NCBI GenBank assembly: GCA_013399855.1
Contig: VXAY01001314.1
Location: forward strand, 136,752 to 200,751
Direction of reading: 5' to 3'
Origin: Oxyruncus cristatus
Lineage: Eukaryota; Chordata; Aves; Passeriformes; Cotingidae
DNA length: 64,000 nucleotides
Below, piece after piece: positions 12,586-24,860 of this stretch. The translations under genes were made by a program, and so were the position numbers. The stretch's first letter is position 1. The number at the start of each line of letters is the position of its first letter. Below the pieces are notes generated by a model. That model was not told the origin of the DNA. It saw only the letters and a program-made list of their open reading frames with translations, and did no database searches.

Positions 12586-14949
12586 AATAAATAAAATATC
12601 ATTTGAAAAACAAGGAATAAAACAAACCCTTAGTGGATACATAAACCATTCCTCTTATCTTTTAACTGTATAACATCCAGAGAAAAAACGGAAGATCAGG
12701 ATAGTGTACACAGTGTTAATAACTTCCACAAGCCAGTTCTAGAGTCACAGAGCCTGCAAGTGCCTTTGTGCCAGCCCTCCAACAAGTTTTGCTGTGCTGG
12801 AAGGGACAATTAAGCAAGAATATGGCAGAGGTCTCAAATCACGAGTGAGTGGCATGGAGAACTAGAAACATTTACTTGTTCCATCACACAATGCAAGACC
12901 CAGGCCCAAGAAAATGATCCGATATTAGGTTTAAAAGAAACAAAGGGACCTACATCTTCACACGACATCTGAGTGAACAGAGTATAATTGATGCATAATT
13001 AAATAGCAAAAGTCATTGCTGCAGGATGCTGAAGAAACTGAAAGCATGAGCAGATTCAGAAAAGGATGTGCAAGTTTCTGGTAGACAGATGTGGTAAAAA
13101 CAGTGGGTTTTCACACAGTGGTCCAGGGACAGCTGCCAGCCCTCAGTCCTTGAGGAGACAAATGCTGTGAATCAGAGGAAGCTGACTGGAGCCATGCTCT
13201 CCCTGTTACACCTGCAAGCATCAGCTACTGGCCTCTGGCATGGAGACAATCTGGGTTAGACCTCTGGTTTGACCATTTTCACACCCTCATCATCCTTCTA
13301 ATGTTTTTCTTGCACAAGCTCCTTGTTAGAAAATCTATTTTCACTCTCCTTCTTCCTCCTCCTCCTCCCTCCACCAAACCACTCTCCTCGCCGTGATGTG
13401 CTCCCAGCCTGCTGGTGCTGACATTCCTGCTGCCTGCCGGATTTCCCATTCTCAGGCTCTTGGCCACCCTGCAATTGCAGGCACCACGTCCTCAGCCTAA
13501 CACAGCACTGGCTCCAGTCCTGGCGGTGAGGATTCATCACGGGAGCAACCATGCTGCTAACTCAAGCAGGACTTGGAACAACAAACAACAGAGGCTCCCA
13601 AAAGAGCAGAGGGAGCACAAATGAGAGCTTGTGTTAGAATAAGCACTAATGAATTTATCCAGGCTACCTGAGGATACTCTTGGGGCAGCAGCTTGGCTGT
13701 AGCTTGTTAGCTGCAGCAGCTTTCCTTTCTGCATAAATCTTGACCCACGGCCTCCTGCTTTCTGCACGTATTACTCCACTAGTGCCCCTCTCTCCTGACA
13801 TGAAGCACTCTTCGTTATTTCCACCCTGAGCATCCAGCTTCATGTAGCTCAGGTTGTGCACCTCAGTCCTAACCCCGGGCCTTCTGCGAATCGACATGAC
13901 AGGTACCTAAGGAGAACTGGCAGATGGGATGGTGGCTCTCTATTGAGATGGTTTAGGGGTATATCTGAAATGTTGTAGCATTCAAAGAAAGCCTCCTCTG
14001 CTTTCTGCTGCCCTCCCACAAGGCTGAGCTAATCGAAGTGAAGAACATGATAAACTCTCTGCCCCGAGTCAGCTCCACACTGACAGTTCACTAGAGATAC
14101 AAGATCGCTCAGTGACATTAAAAATGTCAGCAAACACCGATCAGGCCTGATGGAAGGGATGCATTAGCAGGCTGGGGGGGCACTGGGCAAGGTAAAACTT
14201 CAGCAAACACAGTCAAGTGCACAGGCAGCTTTTTTCCCCTCTGTTCTTCCACAGAAGCTTTTTCACAGATCCCAAGACACCGTGGCCACCATTGCAGCGA
14301 TCAGGTGTGGAACTCACCACCACCTGCACAGCCAGATCAATACAACAAGGTTTGCCTGAGGCAAAACAAGCGTGGCAGCTCACAGGGGCACTCCCTGTCT
14401 TTAGCTTGCCCAAGAGGCAAGTCTTGGAAATTGTGAAAGCTGCCTGGAGGCACAGGGTTCTTGCCTCAACTACTCCTGCAGCACAGCAGAGACAAGGGAA
14501 GGAGTTTATTGGCCAGCGAACCATGAGAGAGAGAGACTGTCTCACCACTGAGGGAAGAAGGACTGCTGAGCTCCAGAGCATCCCACACTCTGGCAGAGGC
14601 AGAACAGACAAGGACCATTCCTTAAAATGATATAAAACAGAGACAAAGAGGACCTGAAGCTGTGTGTGCATGGGCAGAGGGAATCTGCTACTGCACTACA
14701 CATAGGTACACAAACATGTCCGTGTGTAATCCCACTCTTGTATGGCCTGGTAGTTGCAGAAGGAGCTCCCTAATTCAGTAAGGTCCTTTTGCTATCACTG
14801 CTCACAAGCAGAAACCCAAAGGAGGGACAGAAGATGCCGATGAGGCCGTTCTGCAGAAAACTGCTGTCACATGTGCCTGGTTTCTTGATATGAGAAACAC
14901 TCAAGTCTCTGCATTATCCATGACCTAGAAATCATCAGTTTCACACTCC

Positions 14950-14972
14950 ACCCCCCATCCCGCCCACCCCCC
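14950..14972 (-). other. G-quadruplex motif on the ERI3 sense strand
   Basis: The plus strand has C runs of 6, 3, 3 and 6 separated by 2, 1 and 1 bases. The minus strand, which is the transcribed sense of ERI3, therefore has four G tracts with loops of 1, 1 and 2 bases. This satisfies the usual G3+ short-loop rule for a stable quadruplex, both in DNA and in the intronic RNA. Confidence 0.8.
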
Positions 14973-17198
14973 AATACCTTCACTTCATGGATCAGGTCAG
15001 AGGCAGACTAAGCCTACGAGGTGTTTCTAAGTCAGGAACATGCCAGAGGGAGGGGAAAAGTGGCCACCTGAGCTATGCAGGGACGAACAGGGGGGCTAGT
15101 TACCTCTCTACTCTTATTTGTCTCACACCAGGAGCTCACTCAATAGAGACTGAGGTTCCATCAGGTCTGTCTGCTTGGACAGAATTAGTTATCTAAGCTG
15201 GTAATCCTCTCTTGTGAAAACATATAGGCAGGCAGTTGCCCTACAAGCACCTGAAAGCAGTGAATAGCATGGAAAGATCCTCACCCCAGGGTAAGAGCAA
15301 GACCCAGGAGAAGCAGCTCTTAGCCACAGGACAGGAGATGTCCCTGTTCTCCTCTGCAACGTGGGTCACTTTCCAGAGGGATGTGGGGTCCCTGGAGCCG
15401 CACTGTGTCAGAGGGCATCAGATACTGACGTGTCAGAAAAACTTCATTTTTTCTTTAAAGGATGAGAGGGATTGGAGGAAGATGAACATTTCTCTCTCAC
15501 ATCCCTTCCTCACATGATCTGAAGGAGGTTGAAGCTTTCCTTTCCAAGTTACAAATGTGCAGAGGAGGACAACCCCACCCCTGTGCCCCCATCCTACATG
15601 TTCAACATGTGACACCTTCAGAGAGCTGGGAAGAGGAATACTTCCCTGCAATAGCTTCTCTCCTGCTCCTGCCTTTAGCTCTGTGCTTGGGACCTCATGG
15701 ATGCTCAGCAGCCCTCAGATTAGTGTCACAGTGTTTGCTGATGTGCAGTACACGAATGCCCATCTTGAAGAACAGCCACTTGCCTGGACATTCACATTAT
15801 GGAGAATCCCAGCTCCTAACACACTAAATCCAGGAGCCTTGAACTATGGGAAAGAGCCGTAAGTCACTCATCCAGAGGCCCAGAGGAGGAGCTGGATCAA
15901 CCTACTTCTTAGCAAACATCACAGTACATTGGGATTTTTTTTTTAAAGTATTATTATTCTGCAGCCATCAACCTGCTGGTTATATAGCTGCTATCCATTC
16001 ACCGGAAGTTTAGTGAACTTCAAATGGCGATCATTAATGGTCACTGAACTGCAGAATGCCCCAATGTGCTTTCAGATTTCATTTACCAAGGACCAGCAAT
16101 CAGCCAAAAGATTTGCTCTGACAGCAGGGAAATACAAGACCCTTTGACAAGTTCAGCCAGGAATGTGCTGCCAGCATCCCTTGTTAAGTTCATGTTCTAC
16201 CCTATTTGACGGAACAGATCATGCAAATTGTCCTTCTGCGGCTGCTCAGCCTGTCACTCACGCTTCCATTTAAAACAATAACTAAATAAAAGAACAAAAG
16301 AAAAGCCCACAAGAACAACAAGCTGTTTATAAGCAAATTTCGCTTACTGAGACCCCTAATTACCATGAAAAGGCACAAAAACCCAAATAAAGCACAAAAT
16401 TGCTTTATGGGGGAAGGGAATCTTACTCATCCAAAGGTTTAACCAGGAGGGCCACCCCAGTTTTCTCTTGTGCACAGACCGCAGCCTCCTCCCTCACCCT
16501 GCTGCTGCTTGTCATCACACTTGTTCTTTTCTTCTCACTTTGGTTTGTGTCTTACGGCATCACCACATTTTTCTGTGCGGATGGAGCAGCTGTGCCAGAG
16601 GAGACCTTGTGGATGCACAGCAGGCTGTCCCTTAACCACTCAGTGAAAGGCATGGAGCAAGACAAGGCACCAGACAGTACTGAGTCCAGGGCATTTTGCT
16701 TAATAAAGTGGTCACTGGTCTCCTAGGTGGATGTGCTGCTGAGACAGTTCCCTTTCCCCACGCCACAAAGGGAAATGCTGATTTTTATACTGGAGTATTT
16801 CCACATTTATTAACCAGAATCTGATCTGAAGGGAACCATGCTCCTAGGAGCCTTATACAGCTGCAAAACAAAACAGAGTCAGCAACACTGGCAACAACAC
16901 AACCTTCACTGGAAAGGGGCCTCACAGTGTCCCACTATTATGCAGAGACATCGCACTGTGCCTGCCACAATGGGATTTTCCCCAGCTGCAGAACACATCC
17001 CATCAAGTACAGTAAGACTCTATTAGAGGAGATACAATAGGGAGCTGGAGGACTCGCTCAGCCCAGCTTCTGAGGAAATAACTCATTTCAATGCAAAACA
17101 GCAGTAGTTATTAGATACCTCCTTAAAGAGGAAAAGTGAAGGACAAGGGGAGGAGGGAGAGAGGGAGACAGGGACTATGGCAGTTTGCACAGAAGTAC

Positions 17199-17271
17199 CT
17201 TTTTCAGATTAATCCACTGTTTGAAGTAATCAGCAACCGGCAGCCCTAAGTACTGGCATTGTCCTGGTAAC
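17199..17271 (-). CDS. ERI3: ERI3 coding exon e5: segment after Exo II
   Basis: This 73-base exon supplies the last base of the split Met codon and 24 codons, from LPGQCQYLGLP to QWINLKK. It follows Exo II and includes the CQYLGLPVADYF segment, which in ERI1 corresponds to the region contacting the nucleotide pocket. The acceptor is CTCTTACAG and the donor reads AAG followed by GTACTT, ending in phase 0. Its join to e4 (AT plus G) restores the Met-Leu-Pro of the family sequence and confirms both boundaries. The next expected segment, AYSFAMGCWPKNG onward, with the Exo III His and Asp, was looked for in the 17.2 kb downstream and not found. It is inferred to lie below position 1. Confidence 0.94.
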
Positions 17272-18227
17272 CTGTAAGAGAGAAGAGAGCAAGTTTGATT
17301 CAATCAGTGTCTTGACAACACAAACTCTGTTTTCTTAAGTGCATTTTGTTCAGAGATGGAAGAGACCCTCAAGTCTGCTGTAACATGCTGCTATTAGAAG
17401 GACCATAGCTCCTGGCAAAAAAATCTCATGAGAGCACAGCTTTGCTTAAGACTTACACACATCCAGCCACATCTAGGTTGCTGAAACCTTTTGGACTAAA
17501 CATTTTGAACAGCAATTGCAGCGCTCAGCTCTTCTCTGCAGTGGCTAACACACAAACATGACTGGAGTATCCACGCTGTCCTTAGCTAAGTGAACCCATC
17601 ACAAATCCCTGAAACACCATCCTGCTTAGAAGCTTACAGGGCAGACAGGACTGACAATTCACCTGTCATGCCCTGGTGCTTCTGCATTTGGCCTTCGTGG
17701 TTAAAACACTGAAGGAGACATGAGGGAGGGAAGGAGGCAACAAAACATTCCATTTTGGGTAGCCATGCCGCAGGACCAATGTTTTAGGGCTAAGAAGGCA
17801 GAGGCCGTTTTCCAAGCAGGTGCCTGGAAGAAGAGAGCAGTCACAACTCTGAAGAGGCAGGGTGCTGCACACTGTCTCACCAGGGGTTTGAGCACAGCAG
17901 CCAGAGCTGCCAGCACATGTATTTACCCTCTCCCTTCCTACAGTGAGCCAATGGAATAGAGCTCAAAAGAAAACAGCACCGGTAAAGGAGGTGGGTTGCC
18001 TGAAGGGACAGCAGGACCCCAGGAAAGCTGTTTCTCTCATACTGTGCTGATCCCAGTGTGTTTGCACGGGAGCCACAACGTGCCCCTCAGCTGGAGAAGG
18101 CTGAGTTGCAAACTGTGTGGCTCCAGCCGAGCCTGTGAAGGGACATGAGTTATGTGAGTTTTTCCCGGCCAGTTTGATCTGATCAAGAGTAATTGATGGA
18201 TCTTGTTCATTCACATACTGCTGAGCA

Positions 18228-18402
18228 CGCCTGGGGCACTGGTCACAGGATCTTTAACTGAAGCAAAGGAACATCCCAAATAAATATGTCAACTAAATAA
18301 ATGACTAAATTAGAGCTGTTTGTGCATGTTAAAAGTCACAACCCCAGAAATTGGCTTTTGCAAACAGAGTGGGGGGGGAATCTCCCAACTTCCTCAGGCA
18401 CA
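18228..18402 (+). repeat. Diverged direct repeat, copy A
   Basis: This is one of two similar segments about 1547 bases apart. Both contain GGTCTTTAA or GATCTTTAA, then an identical 29-base AT-rich core (here starting at 18276, with CCAAATAAATATG then ACTAAATAAATGA), then ACAACCCCAGAAA, then CCTCAGG. The flanks are alignable with small gaps. The core has several forkhead-like AAATAAA words. Whether this is a dispersed repeat family or a local duplication cannot be decided here. Confidence 0.7.
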
Positions 18403-19776
18403 TGGGGGCTGTAGGGGGAGGCTGTAGAGGAGGAGGACGGAAGAGCTATGACTGTCAGCATCAGCTGCTCAAACATCCCAACACAGACCACCAGGTCCAG
18501 GGCAAGTCTTCTCCCATCTCCACAGAGGAAAAAGTGAATAGTCCAGACTAGACTTTAGATTCAAGACTGAAATTCAGGAACACTAGTCAGAAGTGGATAC
18601 AAGGTAGATACACCACCCTGAGCTAGGGTGCACCATCAGTGCACCAGGCAGCACCTGAGTGCTCAGCCCAGCTCCAAACCCTTTGGTGAACAGGGCAGCA
18701 TCTCTCTAGACATTTCCCCAAGTAAGCAGATGAAGGAGCAGCACAGATAATGCACTTGCAGATAATGCGAGACTCAGGGTACTGTAGTACCAGAGCGGTC
18801 TGGTCTTGGTGATGCCTCCATTTCTGCGGGAAGGAAATGAAGGAAGCTGGCAAACATATCCAGGGGAATCTCCTGGGAATATGTGGCCAACAGAGCTGGC
18901 ACACACTGGGATCCACCTGTGTACCACCTCCGCCCTGCTTAGGCTAAGAAATTAGCCTGTGCCAAAACAATATGCCTGGTCCTGAGAAGATGCAAGTGTC
19001 ATCATTTAGGAGCAATAATTTAAGTCATACAAACACATTTGAATAAAGAGGTCCAGAGGAAGCTCTTTGAAAGCAGGAAGCCTGTCAAAAGAACGAGCTT
19101 GCATACAGCAGTTCTGTGGCGATTTGCAGGGTAAGCAATGTGACCTGACAGCACAGTCTCATCTCTGGGCACAGCTCATCTGATGTAAGCACTGAAATAA
19201 ACCACCTGGAGTTACTCCTCACAATGGAACAGCCATCACATAAATAGCAACCCGGTCCATGCGTTACACATATGTCTAAGACATCCCATAGTCAAACAGA
19301 CCCCACCAGCCTCAACCAGCATGCTAAGAAACTCTTTCTCCAGGAAAGCTGCTTTCTACTGGTGCCCAAATCAAAAAAGACACAAGGAACCATCTAAAAC
19401 AAACAACTGGTCTAAATACAGACATATGATTAGTTCAACCTCTTAGACTCCTCACATTTAGCTAGAGAGGATGATGACAGAGGCTAGCAAAAGGTATGTT
19501 ACTTAAAATTGTGTGTCTCCTCTCAACCCAAGAGGCTTTCATTAATACAGGTCTCAGCGCAGCTCCAGTTAGAGGAATAATTATCAATTCACCTAACATC
19601 TGGATAGGGCCCAGGAGAAGTGAGTGCAGCATTGTTCTTGTTAGCCACAGGAATTGACAGCTAACCACCCAGCGCAATGGATGACATCTAAAACACTGCC
19701 ATCCCTGTGGGACCGAAAGGCCCAGCAAGCTGGACAGTCTGGTTCTATTTCCACCCTGAGACTGATGGCAGTATGC

Positions 19777-19915
19777 CCTGGGCGCTGGACAGTGGGTCTT
19801 TAATTGGAGAAAATAAATGCTCCAAATAAATATGTCAACTAAATAAATGATGCATTTCTGCAAACAAGTAACAACCCCAGAAACTGCCTGTGAAGCCGTG
19901 TGACCTCAGGACATT
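19777..19915 (+). repeat. Diverged direct repeat, copy B
   Basis: This is the second copy of the pair. Its identical 29-base core starts at 19822, preceded by GGGTCTTTAATTGG and followed by ACAACCCCAGAAACTG and CCTCAGGACA. It is about 35 bases shorter than copy A, mainly in the stretch after the core. Confidence 0.7.
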
Positions 19916-21049
19916 CTCCCTCCCCCTCCATGCTTGTGCTCCCCTCATTTCACCTCAGCACCAGAGGGGCTACAGCAAGTTTTTCAAGCACTAGGAGACC
20001 TACACTCACACCATAACCTGGGCGGGCTGTCGGCAGCACAGACCAAAGCATCAGTCTACTCCCTGAGATGGAAGATGCAGACCTGGTGGCTCCAGGCCAG
20101 TGAGGACACAGCCACTTACCAAGGATTGCTATGTAGGTCTGGTGTCATCTGCATATGCAGCACTCCCAGCACAGGGAACTGGGGGCTTTCACTGCACAAA
20201 AAACGGGTTCCCAGGTAGCTACAGGAAAGAAAACACTCCTGCAATGTCTTTTCCCCAGATCCAAGCTCATCCAAGCTACAGTGGTCCCCCCACACTCTTC
20301 AGCCTGGTGAGCAGGCAAGAGTTTCTCCATCATCTTCTCCAGGCTGGAGTAAATAAGACAAACCTGTGGCTGTCCTGGGGAACAGAAGTGCCATGGCCCG
20401 TAAAGAAGTAAGCCCATTTATCAGCGCCACCATTTACTTGACCATTTGATAAACAAGCTCTTATGCTCAGTATGGCTTCTTGCTCTTGCCAGAGCCAATG
20501 TTGCACACTGGGGGCAGCTTTGCTTGAGCAGGGAGCTCAGGATTTGGCCCTCCCTCAGGTTAGGGAGAAATGATGGCACATTTCGCTGCATTCAACATGC
20601 CATGATCCTTCCAGTGTTTGAACGAGGTCTCACTGCCTCCCCAAACACTGAAGCGCTCACACCTTGGGAAGGAAGCTGGCTTTCAAAACCACCCTGTCAG
20701 CCAAACAGCCATGACTTCAAGTATGACTGCACTTGACAGAGAGAAGCTTGAGAATGGCTGTGGGATTTTCCAGCCTCTGGTGCAGGTCTGGTACTCCGTC
20801 CTCCCCACAGCAGAGATGGGAGTGCACAACCTCTGCCTGCTCTCAAAACGCAGATCCCCTTTGGGCAGAAGAGCAAGTGACACCAGGTGTCACGCTCTCC
20901 TCCACCAGCCAAGCAAGTCCAAGTCCTTCTCAGACTGTGGTTAGCAGTGGCAACTCTGCACCATTTTCAGAGAGCTTTCATCACCCGAGGCTCTGATTTC
21001 CACCTAGCCCTGCTCCTCCACCCTGCAGGGTAAATGGGGCCTGGAGATG

Positions 21050-21760
21050 AACGGGATGCAAATAGGAGGCGAGGTGACATGGCTGCATTTCTCCCGTTGA
21101 AGCCAGCTCTCTCCAAGGCGGCAAGAAACGCACAGCTCGGCGGTGATAAACGGCCTTGCTCTAGTTATCACTTTCCTTAAGTTAAGGAGAGCAGCCTAGT
21201 GATGGATGGGCTGGAATTCGGTTATCAGGGAAGGCTGTCAGCCAGAGTTGCCTATCTCCACACACATTTAGCAGGGCGTCATTATGCGATGGCATGGAGT
21301 TAAAATATGACCAAGGGTATTGAAAGAAAAAGAACAGGATTAAAAAAAAAAAAAAAAAAAGGCAAATTGAGCAACAATAAAGGAGCACGAGGCAAGAACG
21401 TTATCGTACTAGTGACACCTTTTATCTCGGTCTGGTTAGCTAGAGCAGGGCACAAATTGGTCCTTCCTCCACTATTGTATCCTCTTGTACAAACAGAGGC
21501 AGATAAAATGTGTCACCAGTGTGATAGCATATCAATTTAACCCTAATTATCTAGAGGGTCAAACTAAGAAATAGGGGTTTCTCATTTCAACAGGTCCCTC
21601 CATCTCTGCTCGGAGCCACCACATTAATATGGAAGGAGGAGGGGCAGCTGTAATTGATTTCCGTCACTCAGGTGGTCCTGGTGTATAAAAAATTAATGCT
21701 TGATTCTCCCAACTAATCAGAGCTGGTTAACGTCCATCTGCTTCTGGGTTCAGGATGTCA
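21050..21760. promoter_or_regulatory. Candidate enhancer with GATA-motif cluster
   Basis: Between 21142 and 21552, GATA or TATC cores occur at GGTGATAAAC, AGTTATCACT, GGTTATCAGG, CCTATCTCC, CGTTATCGTA, TTTATCTCGG, CAGATAAAAT, GTGATAGCA and AATTATCTAG. That is about nine in roughly 410 bases, against three to four expected by chance. A 7-base dyad, TCCTTAAGTTAAGGA, lies at about 21174. CpGs survive in an AT-rich background (CACAGCTCGGCGG, GTTATCGTAC), which often marks constrained non-coding DNA. The regulatory role is inferred. Confidence 0.35.
21342..21360. repeat. A19 homopolymer
   Basis: This is a run of 19 A on the plus strand inside the GATA-motif block. I see no SINE or processed-gene body upstream, so it does not look like a retrotransposon tail. 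Confidence 0.95.
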
Positions 21761-24700
21761 GGAGACAAAGAAATTGGGCCACTTGCTACACACTGGGTGT
21801 ATCGATATTGAGGCAGTTAAAAGAACAAGTCCCTCTACGGGAAGATAAAGAGACATTAAATCTTGGGGTTTATAGACCTGATCTCAACCTTCCAAAAAAA
21901 TCCATGCCCTGGAGACCTTGTATTGTAAGAGATGCAGAACATTTTAATTGTGTCCCAGCCAACTCCAGCACACCAGGCTACAAAGGAGAGGGCTGGCAGG
22001 CTCCTGCCCTGGAAATCCTTCACTGAAGAAGGAAGCTGTTTGGATGCTGCAGCACTCAACAGCACCTAGGTGACAGCCAAAAGGAGCTGTAAAACCACCT
22101 CAGCCTGACACCTTAGTTTAAAGCAATGCTGGTCAAGGCATCTTCTGGACCATGCAGCCCAAAGGTGCTGTTCTGATGTAGAGTGGAATGTCTGCCAAGA
22201 GAAGAGGAAAGTTTGCGTGTCCTCTCTCAACAGAGAAAGCTGGCAAGGGGATAACATCCTGTGCTAAGGCACCTGAGATGTTTTAGCAGAGAAAAAGCAC
22301 CAGAACAAGCAAAGCTGCATTTCTCTGCACTTAACCCCACAAGAGCTGGGGCCAAGCTAGGAATTTAAAGTAGCTTAGGTAAACCCACACCCTCCCAAAA
22401 AGGCAACCTTACGTTGCTAAAACCACCGTGCCAGACCAGGAAGCCTCTGACAGTGTGATGTTACAGCACCTGCACATGAGCAGAGCCTCCCAGCCACAAA
22501 GAACTGCCCATGCCACACTGCACCCTGTGAAAACCAAAGCATGCTGATACACACCTCAAAAAAAAAATGCCCAAACCCCAACTCCCTCATCCCAATAATT
22601 CAAGTTAGCCTGGGACAACTTTCCTGTGCAACTGAAGGCTTTGGCAGGCAGATGTCTCCTCAGCGCTGCAGTCACTCACAGCAAAGAGGCCAAGTCCCCA
22701 TACATGCTTCTGTCCAAAGCTAAGGATGAACTCCCTGCCAGATCTCTGGCTCTCCACTCAAACACTCCTCAGCCCCACAGACCTGCCAAAGGGCCAGAGG
22801 AGCCCGCCTGCTCTTCTTTCCACCAGATGAGCCCTTGCCAGGTGAGTGCACCCCACGCCCATGGTGCCGTTTGTCTCTGCCCCTCATCAGCGCAGGACAA
22901 ACCACCACTGCGTGGCTGTACTTAAAATTCACAAGCAGTAGCTGTGGAAAGACAATACACCTGGAGAGGGTCTGAAAAGCCCTGGGCTTTCACAGAAACC
23001 CTGAGACAGGTCCCATCTCCCTCCCTCTCTGCTTTCCTTCCACCCTCTCAGTTCTCTCAGCCACCCCCAAACTTGTCACAGTGCAACAAGCCTACGAGCC
23101 ACACATCAGCTTTAAATATCAGCATGCATGAAGCAGGGACATGAGAGTAAGGAAGTGGGAACAGACATAGCAAGCCTCCATCGCCTGTCAGGAAACACTA
23201 ATGAATTTCAACACCAGCAGCCATTGCCTCAGATGGGCTGGTGAGAGGAGACGGAGTTACAGCGAGGAGCCTTTGCAGGAGCAGCCTGCCTCTTTTCAAA
23301 GCCCCCTCTGTTAATAAATGTCATTGCCAAGCAGGCTGCAGCAGTCCTCGAGCTGGGATGGCGTGGGTCGGGGGAGAGACAGGCAACTGACAGCACTTGG
23401 GATGCCTGGGCAGCGCAGCCCTTTCTTCTGTTGCATCCCCAGACAAGAGCCAGGAAAAGGAAGCACACGGGACATCGTCACTGGCATGAAGCTGTCTTCC
23501 ATGAAGGCCCCAGTACCCAAATAATAAACCTCCACAAGGAGCCACACGTGCAACTTCAGAACTCCCCAGTCCCACTGACTGGGATAGATGGAGGCTCTAA
23601 AGGGAACAGTCCTGCGATGGACAGAGGGACGCAGGGACATCCAGACACACTGTCTGCGTTCCCAGCAGCAGCAAAGGGTTACAGAGCAGTCCGTCCCTTT
23701 GCTAACACAAATGCATTCCTGAGGCAGCAGGAAGAAGCACCCAGCACAGGGCACTGTGTGGCAAGCGCACCGATGCACAACATGAAGGTCAATGCAAGTC
23801 TTCTTTACAAATGTCAACCTGTCATCTCTGGATATTAATGAGGGCTGACCAGCAGCTAAAATGCATCCATGCTCCATTAGTAATAAGAGAGACACGATGC
23901 AGGAGAAGAGCACACACCATGGCACACGCAGGAACCAGTGGGTCTGCAGGGCCTGGGGAGGTGTGGTGATGCACAACATAACTTGGGCCACTCCAGCCAC
24001 CCAGGAAGGAAAGTTGCCACACAACCCCCTTCACTGGAGTGTGTGTTATCTTTTCCCATCAATTTTTAATTGGATTAGTGTAATGAGGCCAAAAACCCAG
24101 GCTAAGCAGCGAAGCTAATACCTGGCACTTTCAGACGTTCTTTCTTTTTCTGTGATGCCCATTCTAGACAGCACTGCATTCTCTGTCTAACAGGCGTATT
24201 TCTGCCTAGGAAGCCTAAAAGGCAAGCTGCAAGCCTTAACTCTTGGGACTCAGCAGCATTGGCTAAAATGTCTGAACACCCATCACATGCTAACAGCCTG
24301 ATCCCTATTCTCTAAATTTTCGCTGGGTACTAAGAGATTTGGGAGAACTTCAACATCCATGCTTTCCAACAGCCAGTGAATTGAAAAGGCTGTTATCCCA
24401 GCCTGCAACCAGAGCAATGTATACACTGGGAACATAATTCTGCCACAGAAAGCACACAGGGCAAGTGGCTCGTTCGTGACTCGCTCGTCCTGCAAAGCAC
24501 TGTGTGCCTTCCACTGCCATCAACCTTAATGAAACATGAAGGCATTTAACACCATGCGAGATCTGGCCCTTTTATGGGTATCTGTCTGTGCGTCAGCTAG
24601 ATGCTGGCAGAGATGCTATCTCAACATTAAAAGCAAGGCTGTAACACAGCAGGTATTCAGCCTCCAACAGAAGATGTTCATCAACAATTGCACACACATG

Positions 24701-24768
24701 ATGCTACAATAAATCTATGTGCTACCGCTTAACAGCTTCTCTTAAAAAGATTCATAGCTCTATTTACT

Positions 24769-24860
24769 GGGCCTGATTCTGCTGCTAGGCATGTGGGAGT
24801 AAAACTGGAGTAACTCTACCTGGAGTTAGTAAACAGCCAGGGAGAGTAGGATCAGAACTG
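24769..24860. mobile_element. Palindromic MITE-like fossil repeat
   Basis: The segment starts GGGCCTGATTCTGCTG and ends AGAGTAGGATCAGAACTG, whose complement reads CAGTTCTGATCCTACTCT, so the ends form imperfect terminal inverted repeats. The centre is also nearly palindromic (GGAGTAACTCTACC against TGGAGTTAGT). The layout and wording match a very common palindromic short element that I know from turtle and crocodile genomes (ends near GGGCCTGATTCTGC, core GGAGTAACTCC). I infer an ancient non-autonomous DNA transposon copy about 92 bases long. I cannot assign a family name with confidence. Confidence 0.6.

Larger units (their letters stand above)
1..17198 (-). other. ERI3: ERI3 intron after e5 (incomplete, at least 17.2 kb)
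   Basis: There is no supported coding sequence here. Recognisable contents are an AT-rich block with homeodomain-like cores (about 1690-2480), a similar block at 9600-9960 next to a CpG-rich patch (about 9955-10200), an antisense CR1 ORF2 fragment (about 10150-11355), a poly-T run at 12571-12585 and a C-rich, quadruplex-forming stretch (14950-14972). The stretches 1-1690, 2480-9600, 11360-14950 and 14973-17198 are ordinary mixed sequence in which I see nothing further. The open frames in them are short and match nothing I know. Confidence 0.85.

Noticed and set aside
14213..14671. Overlapping open frames on both strands (152 and 137 codons)
   Set aside because: They are mutually overlapping frames in GC-moderate intron, and neither resembles a known protein.
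21342..21360. Poly-A run as the tail of a SINE or processed pseudogene
   Set aside because: No element body, target duplication or coding remnant was found upstream.
23311..24024. 237-codon open frame on the minus strand, the longest in the window
   Set aside because: There are no recognisable domains, a Cys/Trp-rich chance-like composition, no splice or promoter context, and a length within what is expected by chance in 64 kb on six frames.
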